A stretch of 32,717 nt of DNA from Chloroflexota bacterium (GTDB lineage: Bacteria; Chloroflexota; Limnocylindria; Limnocylindrales; CSP1-4): the NCBI GenBank assembly GCA_029778235.1, contig JAKOQS010000138.1, forward strand, positions 1 to 32,717, given 5' to 3'. The position numbers and the translations under genes are program-made. Of this stretch, positions 8,499-17,540 are shown in pieces (the first letter of the stretch is position 1; each line of letters begins with the position of its first letter). A model generated the notes under the pieces. The model saw only the letters and a list, made by a program, of their open reading frames with translations, had not been told where the DNA came from and ran no database searches.

Positions 8499-8524
8499 GC
8501 GGCGGATCCTCCAGCGGCCGCCGC
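8499..8524. terminator. possible bidirectional terminator hairpin
   Basis: GCGGCGG and CCGCCGC form a 7-bp stem around a 12-base loop, between the convergent ends of the penicillin-binding protein gene (8454) and mutS2 (8547). There is no T-tract. In such GC-rich sequence a stem this short may arise by chance. Confidence 0.35.
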
Positions 8525-8546
8525 TCCGGCAGCTCCGGCCGGCGGG

Positions 8547-10910
8547 TCAGAGCTCGACGATCGTCGCCCCGTCTCCGCCCTCACCGCGACCGCCGGGCCG
8601 CCACGCACGCACGAGCGGGCTCGCGGCCACGCTGGCGCGAACCGCGTCCCGCAGCGCCCCGGTGCCCATCCCATGGACGATCGTGGCGCGCTCCATCCCG
8701 GCAAGAGCGGCGTCGTCGAGGTAGCGCCCCAGCATCTCCAGCGCCTCCTCGACCCGCGCCCCGCGCAGGTCGAGCGACGAGGCCACGGTCCGTGCCCGCT
8801 CGAGCCGGAGCCGCGGGATCGACGCGCTGGCCCCGTCCGCGGCCGGTCGCACGGTCGGCCGCGCCTGCTCGGCGACCGTGGCCGCCGGCACCAGGTCGTC
8901 CGTCTCGACCGTGACGCGCATCCCGCCGACCTCGAGCGTGGCGCGGCGCCCGCCGCGCTCCAACGCCGCGATGCGGCCATCCCAGCCGCGGCTCCGGCTC
9001 CTGGCGCGCATGCCCACGCGCCACGCGACGTCGACGGGCGCCTCGGGCGGGGCGGCCTGCTCCTCGGCGACGGGAAGTCGCGCGAGGTGCTCGTCCGCGG
9101 TCCGCTCGATCCGGTCGAGCGCCGCGGCGGTCACCGCCTCGCGCTCGAGGCGACGTCGCGCGGCGCGCACCTCGTCGCGCAGTGACTCGACGATCCGCTC
9201 GGTCTCCAGTCGAGCTGCCTTGACCGCTTCGTCGCGGTCGGCCCGCGCACGACGGCGCTCCTCCTCCGCCTGCCTGCGCGCCTCCGCCGCTCGAGCCTCG
9301 GCCGCGCGCGCCTGGGCCAGGGCGTCGATCGCCTCGCCCTCGTGACGGCGGATCGACGCGAGGGTCTCCTCGAACGCCACCTGGCCCTCGGTCAGGCGCG
9401 ATCGGGCGTCGTCGACGATGGCGCCCGGGAGGCCCAGGCGCTCGGCGATCTGGAACGCATGGCTCGTGCCGGGCAGCCCGATCGAGACGCGGTAGGTGGG
9501 GCTCAGGGTCTCGAGGTCGAACTCGACCGAGGCGTTGCGCGCCCGGGGCGTCGCGTGGGCGTAGATCTTGAGCTCGGCGTAGTGGGTCGTGGCGGCGACC
9601 AGGGCGCCGGAACGGATGAAGTGGTCGAGCAGCGCCTGCGCGAGCGCCGATCCCTCGGTCGGGTCGGTCCCCGCCCCCAGCTCGTCGAGGAGCACGAGTG
9701 TGTCCGGCCCCGCGGCGGCCACGATCCGCGTGATCGAGCGGAGGTGGCCCGAGAAGGTCGAGAGCGACTGGGCGACCGACTGCTCGTCCCCGATGTCCGC
9801 GAAGACGTCCTTCAGGACCGGGAGCGAGCTCCCGGCCTCCGCCGGCACGTGCAGGCCCGCCTGGTGCATGAGCGACAGCAGGCCGACCGTGCGGAGCGTG
9901 ACGGTCTTGCCGCCGGTGTTGGGGCCCGTCACGACGAGCGCCGTGAAGTCGCCGCCGAGCTCCACGTCGATCGGCACCACCCGGCCCGAGAGGCCCGGAT
10001 GGCGGGCGCCGCGCAGCACGATCCGGGGGGTCGGCGACGTCTCCGCGCGGGTCGCGTCCATCTCGCCCGCCAGGCGCGCCTTGGCGCTCCAGAGGTCGAA
10101 CCGCGCCAGGGCGTCCAGGGTGGTGGTCAGGGCCGGGGCGTTGGCGCCCACCAGGGCGGAGAGCTCGTCGAGGATGCGCTCGACCTCGAGCGCCTCGGCG
10201 AGCTGGGCCTCGCGCCAGGCGTTGCCCAGCTCCACGGCGATGAGCGGCTCGACGAAGACCGTCTGCCCGCTCCCCGATGCATCGTGGACGATCCCCTTCA
10301 CCCGGCCGCGCGCCTCGGCCCGCACCGGCACGACGTACCGGCCGTTGCGCAGCGTGATGATCGGCTCCTGGAGCGCGCCTCCGAGCTCCGACGAGTGCAC
10401 GAGCGTGTCGAGCCGCGAGCGCAACCGTTCGTACGCGAGCCGCACCGCACGCCGCAGACCGCCCAGCCGGGGCGACGCGCTGTCGAGGAGCTCGCCGGTC
10501 GGGTCGAAGCTGCGCTCGAGCACGCTCCGCAGCGCCGGGAGCGGCTGGATCGCCCGGCCCACGTCGCGCAGCAGGGGTCGCCGCTCCCCGGCGAGCGCGT
10601 CCGCGAGCCGGGCAGCGGCCTCCAGGGTCTCGGCGATCGCGACGAACTGCTCCGCGTCCAGGCGTCCTCCGCGCGCTGCGCGACCCACGGCCGGGCCGAT
10701 GTCGTGCGCTCCGCCGATCCCGACACCCGGCCGCTCGCGGAGCAGCGCCCTCGCCTCGTCCGTCTCCTGCAGGGCTCGGGCCACGACGACCGGATCGGCG
10801 GACGGCTCGAGGGCCTCGGCCAGCCGCCGGCTGGGCGGGAACTGCGTGGCCTCCGCGAGGCGCGCGCGGACGAGGGGGAACTCCAGGAGCGCGACGGACT
10901 TCTGGTCCAT
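8547..10910 (-). CDS. mutS2: MutS2 ATPase with Smr domain
   Basis: MutS2 family proteins act on recombination intermediates or collided ribosomes rather than in classical mismatch repair. This 787-residue copy has the MutS core, a Walker A GPNTGGKT (residues 329-336), Walker B DELGAGTDP and the signature segment around SLSTFSGHL. A long charged, Arg/Ala/Glu-rich coiled coil covers roughly residues 500-610, followed by a KOW-like segment and a C-terminal Smr domain. The Smr domain starts with LDLRG near residue 713 and contains the IVHGMGTGALR loop. The length matches the family (about 780-800). The ATG at 10910 overlaps the mpg stop as TGATG, so translation is coupled. It is the last gene of the cvpA-mpg-mutS2 operon. 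Confidence 0.95.
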   Translation of the reverse strand: MDQKSVALLEFPLVRARLAEATQFPPSRRLAEALEPSADPVVVARALQETDEARALLRERPGVGIGGAHDIGPAVGRAARGGRLDAEQFVAIAETLEAAARLADALAGERRPLLRDVGRAIQPLPALRSVLERSFDPTGELLDSASPRLGGLRRAVRLAYERLRSRLDTLVHSSELGGALQEPIITLRNGRYVVPVRAEARGRVKGIVHDASGSGQTVFVEPLIAVELGNAWREAQLAEALEVERILDELSALVGANAPALTTTLDALARFDLWSAKARLAGEMDATRAETSPTPRIVLRGARHPGLSGRVVPIDVELGGDFTALVVTGPNTGGKTVTLRTVGLLSLMHQAGLHVPAEAGSSLPVLKDVFADIGDEQSVAQSLSTFSGHLRSITRIVAAAGPDTLVLLDELGAGTDPTEGSALAQALLDHFIRSGALVAATTHYAELKIYAHATPRARNASVEFDLETLSPTYRVSIGLPGTSHAFQIAERLGLPGAIVDDARSRLTEGQVAFEETLASIRRHEGEAIDALAQARAAEARAAEARRQAEEERRRARADRDEAVKAARLETERIVESLRDEVRAARRRLEREAVTAAALDRIERTADEHLARLPVAEEQAAPPEAPVDVAWRVGMRARSRSRGWDGRIAALERGGRRATLEVGGMRVTVETDDLVPAATVAEQARPTVRPAADGASASIPRLRLERARTVASSLDLRGARVEEALEMLGRYLDDAALAGMERATIVHGMGTGALRDAVRASVAASPLVRAWRPGGRGEGGDGATIVEL

Positions 10911-11794
10911 CACGCGCGTCGCCCCGTCCCGGGCTGTCGAGGGCGCGTGTCGGCGCGGGTGGCGGTAAGCGGGGCGGTGGTGAGCGGAGCGGCGGAGGGG
11001 TGGGCGGCGGGGTCGGCGAGCAGCGGCCGCGGTCGGGAGACGGCCGCGCTCCCGGCGAGCGCGAACCGCCACGGGAGCGCGGCCCACGGGGCGCCCGCGG
11101 AGCCGACGCCCACGCGCGGGCCGGCGATGACGATGCGGGCGTCGGCTGCCATCCCCATGCCTGCCGCGACGGTTCCCGTCCGGCCGGAGTCGGCCGGTGC
11201 ACCCGGGCCAGCCGCCACCCGACGCAGCTGGAGCGGGCCGTCCTCGTCGCAGAGGTCGGCGCCGTCCATCGCCGGCTCGACGGAGAACGCTGCGCCCAGG
11301 CGGCCGGGGCCGGACGCGAGCAGGTGCGCCGGCAGCGCGTCGATCCGCACCCGGTCCGCCGCATCGCGCGCGGCGTCCGGCACACGCCGGGCCGCGGCCG
11401 CCGCGATCACCCGCGCGAGTCGCATGGCGTCCACGCCGACGATCGGCTCGACGGCGCGCAGAAGGATCGCAGATGCGTCGCCGTCGGCCCCCGCGACGAC
11501 GTTGAGGCAGAGATGCATGCCGTAGACACGATAGACGTAGGCGCACCCGGGCCGCCCGAACATCGCGGCGTTGCGGGCCGTCGGCCCCGACCGGGCGTGC
11601 GACGCCCGGTCCTCGGGGCCACCGTACGCCTCGACCTCCACGATCCGCCCGGCTCGCACCGCGCGCCCGTCGAGGCGGACCAGCAGGGCCCCCAGCAGGG
11701 AGCGGGCGGCCTCCGGCGGCGGGCCGGCCAGCAGCGACCGCGGGAAGGGCAGGGTCGCGCCGAGGTCTCCGGCGCCGGGGGCGGCGGCGATCAG
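10910..11794 (-). CDS. 3-methyladenine DNA glycosylase (AAG/Mpg family), probable CTG start
   Basis: This is an alkyladenine-type glycosylase that removes damaged purines. Family motifs are [11 protein letters not shown] (catalytic Glu and Tyr), the His of RASHA, and [14 protein letters not shown]. Start choice is unusual. Upstream of the conserved SLLGALLV segment the frame has no ATG, GTG or TTG for dozens of codons, and the first GTG (codon 46 of my model) would delete it. A CTG at 11794 overlaps the cvpA stop as CTGA, the same four-base geometry as the ATGA/GTGA junctions elsewhere in the window, so I propose it as the start (294 residues). The family core ends about 50 residues before the stop. 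The tail is Pro/Ala/Arg/Thr-rich and probably disordered. The stop overlaps the mutS2 ATG. Confidence 0.85.
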   Translation of the reverse strand: MIAAAPGAGDLGATLPFPRSLLAGPPPEAARSLLGALLVRLDGRAVRAGRIVEVEAYGGPEDRASHARSGPTARNAAMFGRPGCAYVYRVYGMHLCLNVVAGADGDASAILLRAVEPIVGVDAMRLARVIAAAAARRVPDAARDAADRVRIDALPAHLLASGPGRLGAAFSVEPAMDGADLCDEDGPLQLRRVAAGPGAPADSGRTGTVAAGMGMAADARIVIAGPRVGVGSAGAPWAALPWRFALAGSAAVSRPRPLLADPAAHPSAAPLTTAPLTATRADTRPRQPGTGRRA

Positions 11795-12363
11795 CGGACG
11801 AAGAGCAGCCGCAGCGAATCCGGGATCAGCGGGCCCGCCAGCGCGATGAAGACCGGCACGATGGTGTCCAGGAGATACGCGCCGGTCGTCGACCGCACGA
11901 TCTCGTCGTAGATGGTCCGCAGGATCGCGAACTCGTCCGGGTCGTACATCTCGGTCGGCCCGCCGAAGTACGAGGCGACGATGATCGCGACGATGCTGAG
12001 CAGCAGGAGCGCCTGCACGACGCCCAGGACGCCGCCGAGGATCTCGTCGACCCATTCCTTGTCCTCGACCACCGGTGCGCGGTGGTAGAAGCCCTGGATG
12101 AGCACCGTGGCGAAGATGTCGAGGATCACGAACAGGCCGAGGAACGCGAGCATCGTGACGTAGTCCGGCGGGAACTGCGTCCAACTGCTCGCCAGGATCT
12201 CGCCGACCGGGACGCGCAGGTTCGCGGCCAGGAGGAAGGCGATCATCGTGGCGGCGATCCCCAGGAGGCGGCGGACGACGCCCTGGACGAACCCGGCGAT
12301 GAAGCCGCCGAGCAGCGCGGCGATGAACAGCAGGTCGAACAGAGCGACCCCGTACAGGGTCAC
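11791..12363 (-). CDS. cvpA: CvpA family membrane protein
   Basis: This 190-residue integral membrane protein resembles the colicin V production protein family. It has four hydrophobic segments (about residues 8-24, 30-46, 68-90 and 105-132) and a possible further one near the C-terminus (about 165-178). The G.I.G...G..R pattern ([17 protein letters not shown]) near residues 19-35 is typical. The molecular role is not settled; members are linked to colicin export and envelope stress. The GTG start at 12363 follows a strong GGAGGA ribosome-binding site about seven bases upstream. Upstream lies an extended -10 promoter, making this the first gene of a cvpA-mpg-mutS2 unit. Confidence 0.88.
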   Translation of the reverse strand: MTLYGVALFDLLFIAALLGGFIAGFVQGVVRRLLGIAATMIAFLLAANLRVPVGEILASSWTQFPPDYVTMLAFLGLFVILDIFATVLIQGFYHRAPVVEDKEWVDEILGGVLGVVQALLLLSIVAIIVASYFGGPTEMYDPDEFAILRTIYDEIVRSTTGAYLLDTIVPVFIALAGPLIPDSLRLLFVR

Positions 12364-12408
12364 GCGAGCCTCCTCCGAGACGCCAAGACGCGCTCCATCC
12401 TGCCCGCG

Positions 12409-12417
12409 AGCATAGCA
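12409..12417 (-). promoter_or_regulatory. extended -10 promoter for cvpA-mpg-mutS2
   Basis: TGCTATGCT on the minus strand fits an extended -10 (TGnTATnnT). It lies in the 110-base gap between pheT and cvpA and would give a leader of about 40 bases that carries the GGAGGA ribosome-binding site. It is the clearest reason to separate cvpA-mpg-mutS2 from pheST. Confidence 0.5.
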
Positions 12418-12473
12418 CCGCCTCGCGAGCGCTCAGGGGACGTCGACGCGAGGCGGCGCGGGAACGCACCGCG

Positions 12474-15008
12474 TCAGGAGCGGATGCGTCCCCCCACGTC
12501 GTCCGCGAGGGCGTCCGCGATCGCGGCGACGATCCCGTCCACCTCGCCGTCGGTGAGCGTCCGGTCCGCGGCCTGGAGGACGAAGCGGATGGCCACGCTC
12601 TTCTCGTGGGCGGCGAGGGGCGCGCCGCGATAGACGTCGAACAGGCGGATCGTGCGGAGGAGATCGCCGGCGGCGCGGCGTGCGGCCTCGACGACCGCCG
12701 CCGCGGGGACGTCCTCGTCCACCACGACCGCGAGGTCGCGGTCCACGGCCTGGAAGCGCGGGAGCGACCGGGCGCGAGGGGCCGCGAGCGTGCCGCCAGC
12801 AAGCCCGGAGATGGCGATCTCCGCGACGAGGACCCGCGGCGAGCGGAGCTCCCACGCCTCGGCGACGGACGGATGGAGCTCGGCGACGTGACCGGAGAGG
12901 GCCAGATCGCCCGGCACGACCACGAGGCCCGTCGGACGCGGCCCCCCGGTCTCGCCGATCGCGGCATGCACCGACGCGGCGCGCCCGGGGTGGAAGGGTG
13001 CGCCGCGTCGATCCGGCCGGAACGAGACCGGGCCCAGCCCGAGTCGCTCGGCGACGACCTCGACGACCGCCTTCGCATCGTCGAGGTCCACGGGCCGGCC
13101 GGGCCGGTTCCAGGAAGGGGGCTCTGCCTTGCCGGCGAGCAGGAACGCGAGCCGCCACCACTCCCGTGCGCGGCCTGCCTCGCTCGCGTATCCCTTCCCG
13201 ACCTCGAAGATCGCGACGCGCTCGGCCCCGTGGCGCTCGTTCGTCGCGAGGACGTCCAGGAGGCTTCCCGGCAGGTGCCGGCGCAGGACCGAGTGCTGCA
13301 GGGCCAGCGGGTTGCGGACGGTCACGGATGTGCCGCCGGCGGCATCCTCCCCGGCCGGGACCGATCCGTCCTCCGGCCACGGGAGGTCGACCAGCGACCG
13401 CGGCGAGACGAGCGCGTGCGTGACGACCTCCGTGAGCCCGGCGCCGACGAGCGCCTCGCGCACGGCGTCGCGCACCTGGAGCGGCGACGGCCGATAGGCG
13501 GGCATCAGCGTCTCTGGCGTGCGTGTGGGAACGGTCTCGTAGCCGCCGACTCGGGCGATCTCCTCCGCGACATCCGCCTCGATCACGATGTCCCGCCGCC
13601 ACGTCGGCACCCGGGCGATGAGCGTCTCGCCCGCGGATCCCACCACGAGCGGGTCGGGGCCGCCGGCGACGACGATCGGCGTGCCGGGGGGCGCGACGTC
13701 CGTCTCGATGCCGACTCGGGCGAGGAGCGCGCGCTGCTCCTGCGACGTCCGCGACGTGCCCAGCAGCCGCTCCACGCGCGCGGGACGGAACGCCACCGGC
13801 GACGGAAACGGCTCGTGCGGATCGGTGTCCACGCGGCCCCGGAGGACGGAGCCGCCCGACCACGACACGATGAGCGACGCGACGCGGTCGGCTCCGACGC
13901 GTGCCGTGGGCACGTCCTGGCCCTTCTCGAACCGGAGGCTGGCCTCCGATCGCAGCGAATACCGCTGGCCGGTCCGGCGGATGCTCACGGGGTCGAAGAT
14001 GGCCGACTCGACGATGACGTCCGTCGTGTCGTCCGCGACCTCGGACGCGGCGCCGCCCATGACCCCGGCGATGCCGATCGGGCCGGCCGGGTCCGCGATG
14101 ATGAGCGTGTCCGGGTCGAGCGTTCGCTCGACGTGATCGAGCGTCTCGAGCACCTCGCCGGGCCGGGCGCGACGGACGACGATGGTCCCCTCGTGCACGG
14201 CGCGCGCGTCGAACGCGTGCGTCGGCTTGCCGATCTCGAGCATGACGTAGTTGGACGCGTCCACCACGTTGCTCACGGGGCGCATGCCGGCGGCGCGGAG
14301 GCGCATCTGGACCACGTCCGGGGACGGTCCGATCGCGACGCCCGTGACCCAGCGGCCGACGAACCGTGAGCACAGGGCGGGCTCCTCCACCCGGACCCGG
14401 AGCCGCTCGCCGACGTAGGGCTCGATCTCGGCCAGCTCGATGGCGGGATGCCGTACGGGCGCGCCGGTGACCGCGGAGACCTCGCGCGCGAGCCCGACCA
14501 GGCTGAGCGCGTCGCCGCGGTTGGGCTTCACGTCCACGTCGAGGACGATGTCCCCGTACAGGTCCGACAGGTCCACGCCCAGCGGCGTCCCCGGCGGGAG
14601 GATGAGGATGCCGTCCGCGTCCGTTGTGAGCTCCAGCTCGTCGCCCGAGCAGAGCATCCCCTCGCTGGCGACCCCCATCTTCTCGGTGCGCTCGATCCGG
14701 CGGTCGCCGGGAAGGACGGCACCCGGGAGGGCCACCGGCACGCGCTGGCCGGGTGCGATGTTCGTCGCCCCGCAGACGATGTGCAGGGCCTCGCCGGACC
14801 CGATCGTCACCGTGGTGAGCGACAGGCGGTCGGCGCGGGGGTGCTTCTCGACGGTCAGGAGCTCGCCGACGACGACCGAGCGCCACTCGGCGCCCCATCG
14901 CTCGATCGACTTGACCTCCATCCCCAGGAGCGTGAGGCGCTCGGCGAGGACCTCCGGGGCGAGGTCGACCTCCACGTACTCGCGGAGCCAGGAGAGCGGC
15001 ACCCTCAT
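12474..15008 (-). CDS. pheT: Phenylalanyl-tRNA synthetase beta subunit
   Basis: This is the beta chain of the alpha2-beta2 enzyme that charges tRNA-Phe. The 844 residues follow the standard order. The N-terminal segment [12 protein letters not shown] leads into an OB-fold tRNA-binding domain (about residues 40-155, containing [13 protein letters not shown]). The B3/B4 editing region (GNRG-type [11 protein letters not shown] and [12 protein letters not shown]), B5 domain, catalytic-like core and a C-terminal ferredoxin-fold anticodon-binding domain (final 90 or so residues, from [12 protein letters not shown]) complete it. The ATG at 15008 overlaps the pheS stop (ATGA), ensuring matched production of the two subunits. 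Confidence 0.96.
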   Translation of the reverse strand: MRVPLSWLREYVEVDLAPEVLAERLTLLGMEVKSIERWGAEWRSVVVGELLTVEKHPRADRLSLTTVTIGSGEALHIVCGATNIAPGQRVPVALPGAVLPGDRRIERTEKMGVASEGMLCSGDELELTTDADGILILPPGTPLGVDLSDLYGDIVLDVDVKPNRGDALSLVGLAREVSAVTGAPVRHPAIELAEIEPYVGERLRVRVEEPALCSRFVGRWVTGVAIGPSPDVVQMRLRAAGMRPVSNVVDASNYVMLEIGKPTHAFDARAVHEGTIVVRRARPGEVLETLDHVERTLDPDTLIIADPAGPIGIAGVMGGAASEVADDTTDVIVESAIFDPVSIRRTGQRYSLRSEASLRFEKGQDVPTARVGADRVASLIVSWSGGSVLRGRVDTDPHEPFPSPVAFRPARVERLLGTSRTSQEQRALLARVGIETDVAPPGTPIVVAGGPDPLVVGSAGETLIARVPTWRRDIVIEADVAEEIARVGGYETVPTRTPETLMPAYRPSPLQVRDAVREALVGAGLTEVVTHALVSPRSLVDLPWPEDGSVPAGEDAAGGTSVTVRNPLALQHSVLRRHLPGSLLDVLATNERHGAERVAIFEVGKGYASEAGRAREWWRLAFLLAGKAEPPSWNRPGRPVDLDDAKAVVEVVAERLGLGPVSFRPDRRGAPFHPGRAASVHAAIGETGGPRPTGLVVVPGDLALSGHVAELHPSVAEAWELRSPRVLVAEIAISGLAGGTLAAPRARSLPRFQAVDRDLAVVVDEDVPAAAVVEAARRAAGDLLRTIRLFDVYRGAPLAAHEKSVAIRFVLQAADRTLTDGEVDGIVAAIADALADDVGGRIRS

Positions 15009-16045
15009 CGGAACTGCTCCAGGAAGCGGAGGTCGTCCTCCATGAACAGGCGCAGGTCGTGCACGCCGTGACGGAGCATCGCGATCCGCTCGACCCCCAT
15101 GCCGAAGGCGAAGCCCTGGTGGACCTCGGGGTCGATCCCCCCGTTGCGCAGCACGACCGGGTGGACCATCCCGGCGCCCAGGATCGTCATCCAGCCCGTC
15201 CGGCCGCACGCCGGACATCCGACGCCATCGCAGACGACGCACCCGACGTCGAACGCGACTGATGGCTCCGTGAACGGGTAGTACCCGGGACGGAATCGCG
15301 TCGCCCGCCCCGCTCCGAAGAGGGCATGCGCGAACTCGTCGAGGAGGCCGCGCAGGTCGGCGAGCGTCGTCCCTTCATCCACCATGAGCCCTTCCACCTG
15401 GTGGAACTCGAACCCGTGGCTCGCGTCGACCGCCTCGTAGCGGAAGCATCGGCCGGGCAGGAGCGCCCGGATCGGCGGCCTGGTCTCCCGCATCACGCGG
15501 ATCTGGCCCGGGGAGGTGTGGGTCCGGAGCAGGTGCTCGGGGATGTCCACGTAGAGCGTGTCCCAGAGGTCCCGCGCGGGGTGGTCGGCGGGGATGTTGA
15601 GCATCTGGAAGTTCGTGATGTCGTCCTCGATCTCCGGCCCTTCGTAGACGACGAAGCCGAAGCGCCCGAAGACCTCGTCGATCGCGGCGATCGTCTCCGC
15701 GACCGGATGGCGCGACCCGCGGGCGATGCGACGCCCGGGCGTCGTCACGTCCACGGCCTCCGCCGCGAGGCGTGCGGCCAGCGCAGAGCCGCGAAGGTCG
15801 GACCCACGAGCAGCGATGGCGCTCTCCACGGCCTCGCGGACCTGGTTGGCGACGGAGCCCACCCGCGGCCGATCCTCGGCGGGGAGCCCGCCGATGCCGC
15901 GGAGCACCTCCGTGAGCGCACCCTTGCGACCCAGGAACTCCAGCTGGACCGCATCGAGCGCGGCGGGGTCGCCCGCGGCGGCGACGGCCGCGAGCGCGTC
16001 CGTCCTGAGGCGGTCGAGCTGGGCGGTCATCGTCGCGAGGTCCAC
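15005..16045 (-). CDS. pheS: Phenylalanyl-tRNA synthetase alpha subunit
   Basis: This is the catalytic class II subunit, 346 residues. The N-terminal helical arm holds EFLGRKGALTEVLR. The core includes motif 2 (RTHTSPGQIRVM), the phenylalanine-pocket segment GFEFHQVEG and motif 3 (GFAFGMGVERIAML). Between motifs 2 and 3 lies a CxxC-x4-CxxC insert (Cys269, 272, 277, 280), which probably binds zinc and is seen in some bacterial PheS lineages. The GTG at 16045 is preceded by AGGAG nine bases upstream. An internal ATG at 16030 has no such site. It follows rplT after 117 bases and is coupled to pheT. Confidence 0.96.
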   Translation of the reverse strand: MDLATMTAQLDRLRTDALAAVAAAGDPAALDAVQLEFLGRKGALTEVLRGIGGLPAEDRPRVGSVANQVREAVESAIAARGSDLRGSALAARLAAEAVDVTTPGRRIARGSRHPVAETIAAIDEVFGRFGFVVYEGPEIEDDITNFQMLNIPADHPARDLWDTLYVDIPEHLLRTHTSPGQIRVMRETRPPIRALLPGRCFRYEAVDASHGFEFHQVEGLMVDEGTTLADLRGLLDEFAHALFGAGRATRFRPGYYPFTEPSVAFDVGCVVCDGVGCPACGRTGWMTILGAGMVHPVVLRNGGIDPEVHQGFAFGMGVERIAMLRHGVHDLRLFMEDDLRFLEQFR

Positions 16046-16162
16046 GGTGATGGCTCCTGTGCTGGAGGGTGGGCGTCCCGCCGGGAACGCCGAGCCCCCG
16101 CCGGCCGCGTCGGTGGCGAGGGCTCGAGGGGAGGCGGAGGACGGACCCGGCGGGCGGGCCGG

Positions 16163-16513
16163 TCAGGCGCTCTTCGCCGCCTCCGCGATCCGGGCGAAGG
16201 TGCCCGCGTCGCGCACCGCGAGGTCGGCGAGGATCTTGCGGTCGAGCTCGATGTCCGCCCTCTTCAGGCCGGCGATCAGCTTGCCGTACGTCGTGCCGTT
16301 CTGGCGGGCCGCGGCGTTGATCCGGATGATCCACAGCTCGCGCAGCTGGCGCTTGCGTGCCTTCCGGTCGCGCGTGGCGTATGCCATCGCGTGAAGGAGC
16401 GCCTCGCGCGCCGGCTTGACGAGCGTGGAGCGCGTGCCGCGCCGGCCCTCGGCATCCTGGAGGAGCCTCTTGTGTCGCTTGTGGGCGGTGACGCCCCGCT
16501 TGACGCGTGCCAT
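16163..16513 (-). CDS. rplT: 50S ribosomal protein L20
   Basis: L20 is an early-binding 23S rRNA protein needed for large-subunit assembly. The 116 residues contain the family start [16 protein letters not shown], the [16 protein letters not shown] helix and the [22 protein letters not shown] block. The start ATG at 16513 has GGAG about 11 bases upstream. It is third in the infC-rpmI-rplT cluster. In Firmicutes and E. coli L20 represses its own operon, but I cannot identify such a site here. Confidence 0.97.
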   Translation of the reverse strand: MARVKRGVTAHKRHKRLLQDAEGRRGTRSTLVKPAREALLHAMAYATRDRKARKRQLRELWIIRINAAARQNGTTYGKLIAGLKRADIELDRKILADLAVRDAGTFARIAEAAKSA

Positions 16514-16528
16514 CTGCCGGTGACGCTC

Positions 16529-16726
16529 CTACAGGTACGGAAGCAGGCGGCGGACCTGCTCGCGGTGCTCGGGGCCGATCACGGCCTTGCCCGCGTAGCG
16601 CCGGGTCCGGCGCGAGCTCTTGAGCTCGAGGTGGTGGCCGCGCCAGGAGAGGACGCGGATCGGCTTCCCGCTTCCGGTCTTCCCGATGCGCTTCTGCGCA
16701 GCCTTGTGGCTCTTCATCTTGGGCAC
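16529..16726 (-). CDS. rpmI: 50S ribosomal protein L35
   Basis: This 65-residue basic protein has the L35 signature MPKMKSHKAAQKRI and the RTRRYAGKAVI segment. It starts with GTG at 16726, seven bases after the infC stop; GAGG overlaps that stop and serves as ribosome-binding site. The short spacing to rplT (15 bases) implies one transcript. Confidence 0.97.
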   Translation of the reverse strand: MPKMKSHKAAQKRIGKTGSGKPIRVLSWRGHHLELKSSRRTRRYAGKAVIGPEHREQVRRLLPYL

Positions 16727-16733
16727 GGTGGCC

Positions 16734-17456
16734 TCACTCTCCCGTCGGCGCCGGCGCCGCCGGCTCTGCCGGGGCGGCGGGGACCGCCTCCGGGGTCTTG
16801 TCGCTCTTCGCCGGCGCGGAATGCTCCGCCTTCGGCTGGGTCGCCACGGCCGGCATGGCCACCGGGGCGGTCGCCGGTGCCGGCGTGGCCGCCGGGCTGG
16901 CCGGCGTGGCCGTCGCAGCGGCTGCGCCGGGTTCGCGTGTCTTCGGCTTGTGGCTGGAGGCGATGACGATGTGCATCGCCCGGCCCTCCAGCAGCGGTGC
17001 CCTCTCGAGCACCCCGTGATCCTTCACCCGGTCGGTGAACTTCGCCAGGAGGCTCCGACCGATCTCCGGGTGCGTGAGCTCGCGGCCACGGAACTGGACG
17101 GTGACCTTGATGCGATCCCCGTCCTCGAGGAACTGGATCGCCCGGTTGACCTTCGTGTCGAAGTCGCCCGTCCCGATCTTGGGCTTGAGCCTGATCTCCT
17201 TGAACTCGACGGAGCGCGACCGCCGCTTGGCTTCCTTCTCGCGCTTCGCGAGCTCGTACTTGTACTGGCCGAAGTCGAGGAGCTTCACCACCGGCGGCGA
17301 CGCCGTCGGTGCGACCTCGACGAGGTCGTACCCGCGATCCTGCGCCAGCCGGAGTGCCTCGCCCGTGGGCATGACCCCGAGCTGGGCACCGTCCTCGTCC
17401 ACGACCCGCACCTGCGGGACCCGGATCATGTGGTTGACACGCAGGTCTCGGCTCAG
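16734..17456 (-). CDS. infC: Translation initiation factor IF-3, probable CTG start
   Basis: IF-3 binds the 30S subunit, prevents premature 50S joining and proofreads the start codon. The first in-frame ATG (17429) would give MIRVPQV and cut off the conserved SRDLRVN lead-in. Upstream to the in-frame TGA there is no ATG, GTG or TTG. A CTG at 17456 gives (M)SRDLRVNHMIRVPQV, matching the family, with AAGGGG six bases upstream, so I place the start there (240 residues). N- and C-terminal IF-3 domains are complete (EVAPTASPPVVKLLDFGQYKYE; KVTVQFRGREL). After about residue 172 comes an Ala/Pro/Thr-rich, probably disordered tail of nearly 70 residues. A rare start codon fits IF-3 autoregulation as known for the AUU start in E. 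coli. Confidence 0.93.
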   Translation of the reverse strand: MSRDLRVNHMIRVPQVRVVDEDGAQLGVMPTGEALRLAQDRGYDLVEVAPTASPPVVKLLDFGQYKYELAKREKEAKRRSRSVEFKEIRLKPKIGTGDFDTKVNRAIQFLEDGDRIKVTVQFRGRELTHPEIGRSLLAKFTDRVKDHGVLERAPLLEGRAMHIVIASSHKPKTREPGAAAATATPASPAATPAPATAPVAMPAVATQPKAEHSAPAKSDKTPEAVPAAPAEPAAPAPTGE

Positions 17457-17484
17457 GTTCGACCCCTTCGTACGTGCTCCGCGG

Positions 17485-17505
17485 ACGCCCGGACCAGCCG
17501 GGCAT
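17485..17505 (-). promoter_or_regulatory. stem-loop in the infC leader
   Basis: On the minus strand ATGCCCGG and CCGGGCGT form an 8-bp stem (one G-T pair) with a five-base loop CTGGT. A second GCCCGGGC lies just upstream and could pair with either arm. The element sits between the presumed infC promoter and its ribosome-binding site, so it may regulate infC-rpmI-rplT, but no known leader class is recognised. Confidence 0.35.
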
Positions 17506-17534
17506 GCTCACGCCCGGGCATCGGCGCCCGCGGG

Positions 17535-17540
17535 ACTATA
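17535..17540 (-). promoter_or_regulatory. -10 element for infC-rpmI-rplT
   Basis: TATAGT on the minus strand is the best -10 in the 245-base gap between thrS and infC. It predicts a leader of about 70 bases. The -35 region is not recognisable. The rest of this gap, 17541-17701, shows no gene or clear signal. Confidence 0.5.

Noticed and set aside
8461-8510. Short direct repeat CGCTGCGCGA (two copies plus a partial)
   Set aside because: Two 10-base copies in a 90-base GC-rich gap are too little to call a repeat family or array.
11791-13078. Open frame extending the glycosylase upstream through cvpA and into pheT
   Set aside because: The upstream part is Arg/Ser/Pro-rich shadow sequence of pheT and cvpA; family homology starts only near 11740.
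16046-16162. Possible Phe attenuator or T-box before pheS
   Set aside because: I see neither a Phe-rich leader peptide nor a TGGNACC core. The short GCGT..ACGC stem and the distant GAGCCC/GGGCTC repeat are easily expected by chance in this GC-rich sequence. The gap may simply be a leader with the AGGAG site.
17457-17511. Leader peptide upstream of infC starting GTG AGC ATG CCC
   Set aside because: The frame has no nearby stop and runs on as a shadow through infC; no codon bias suggests attenuation.
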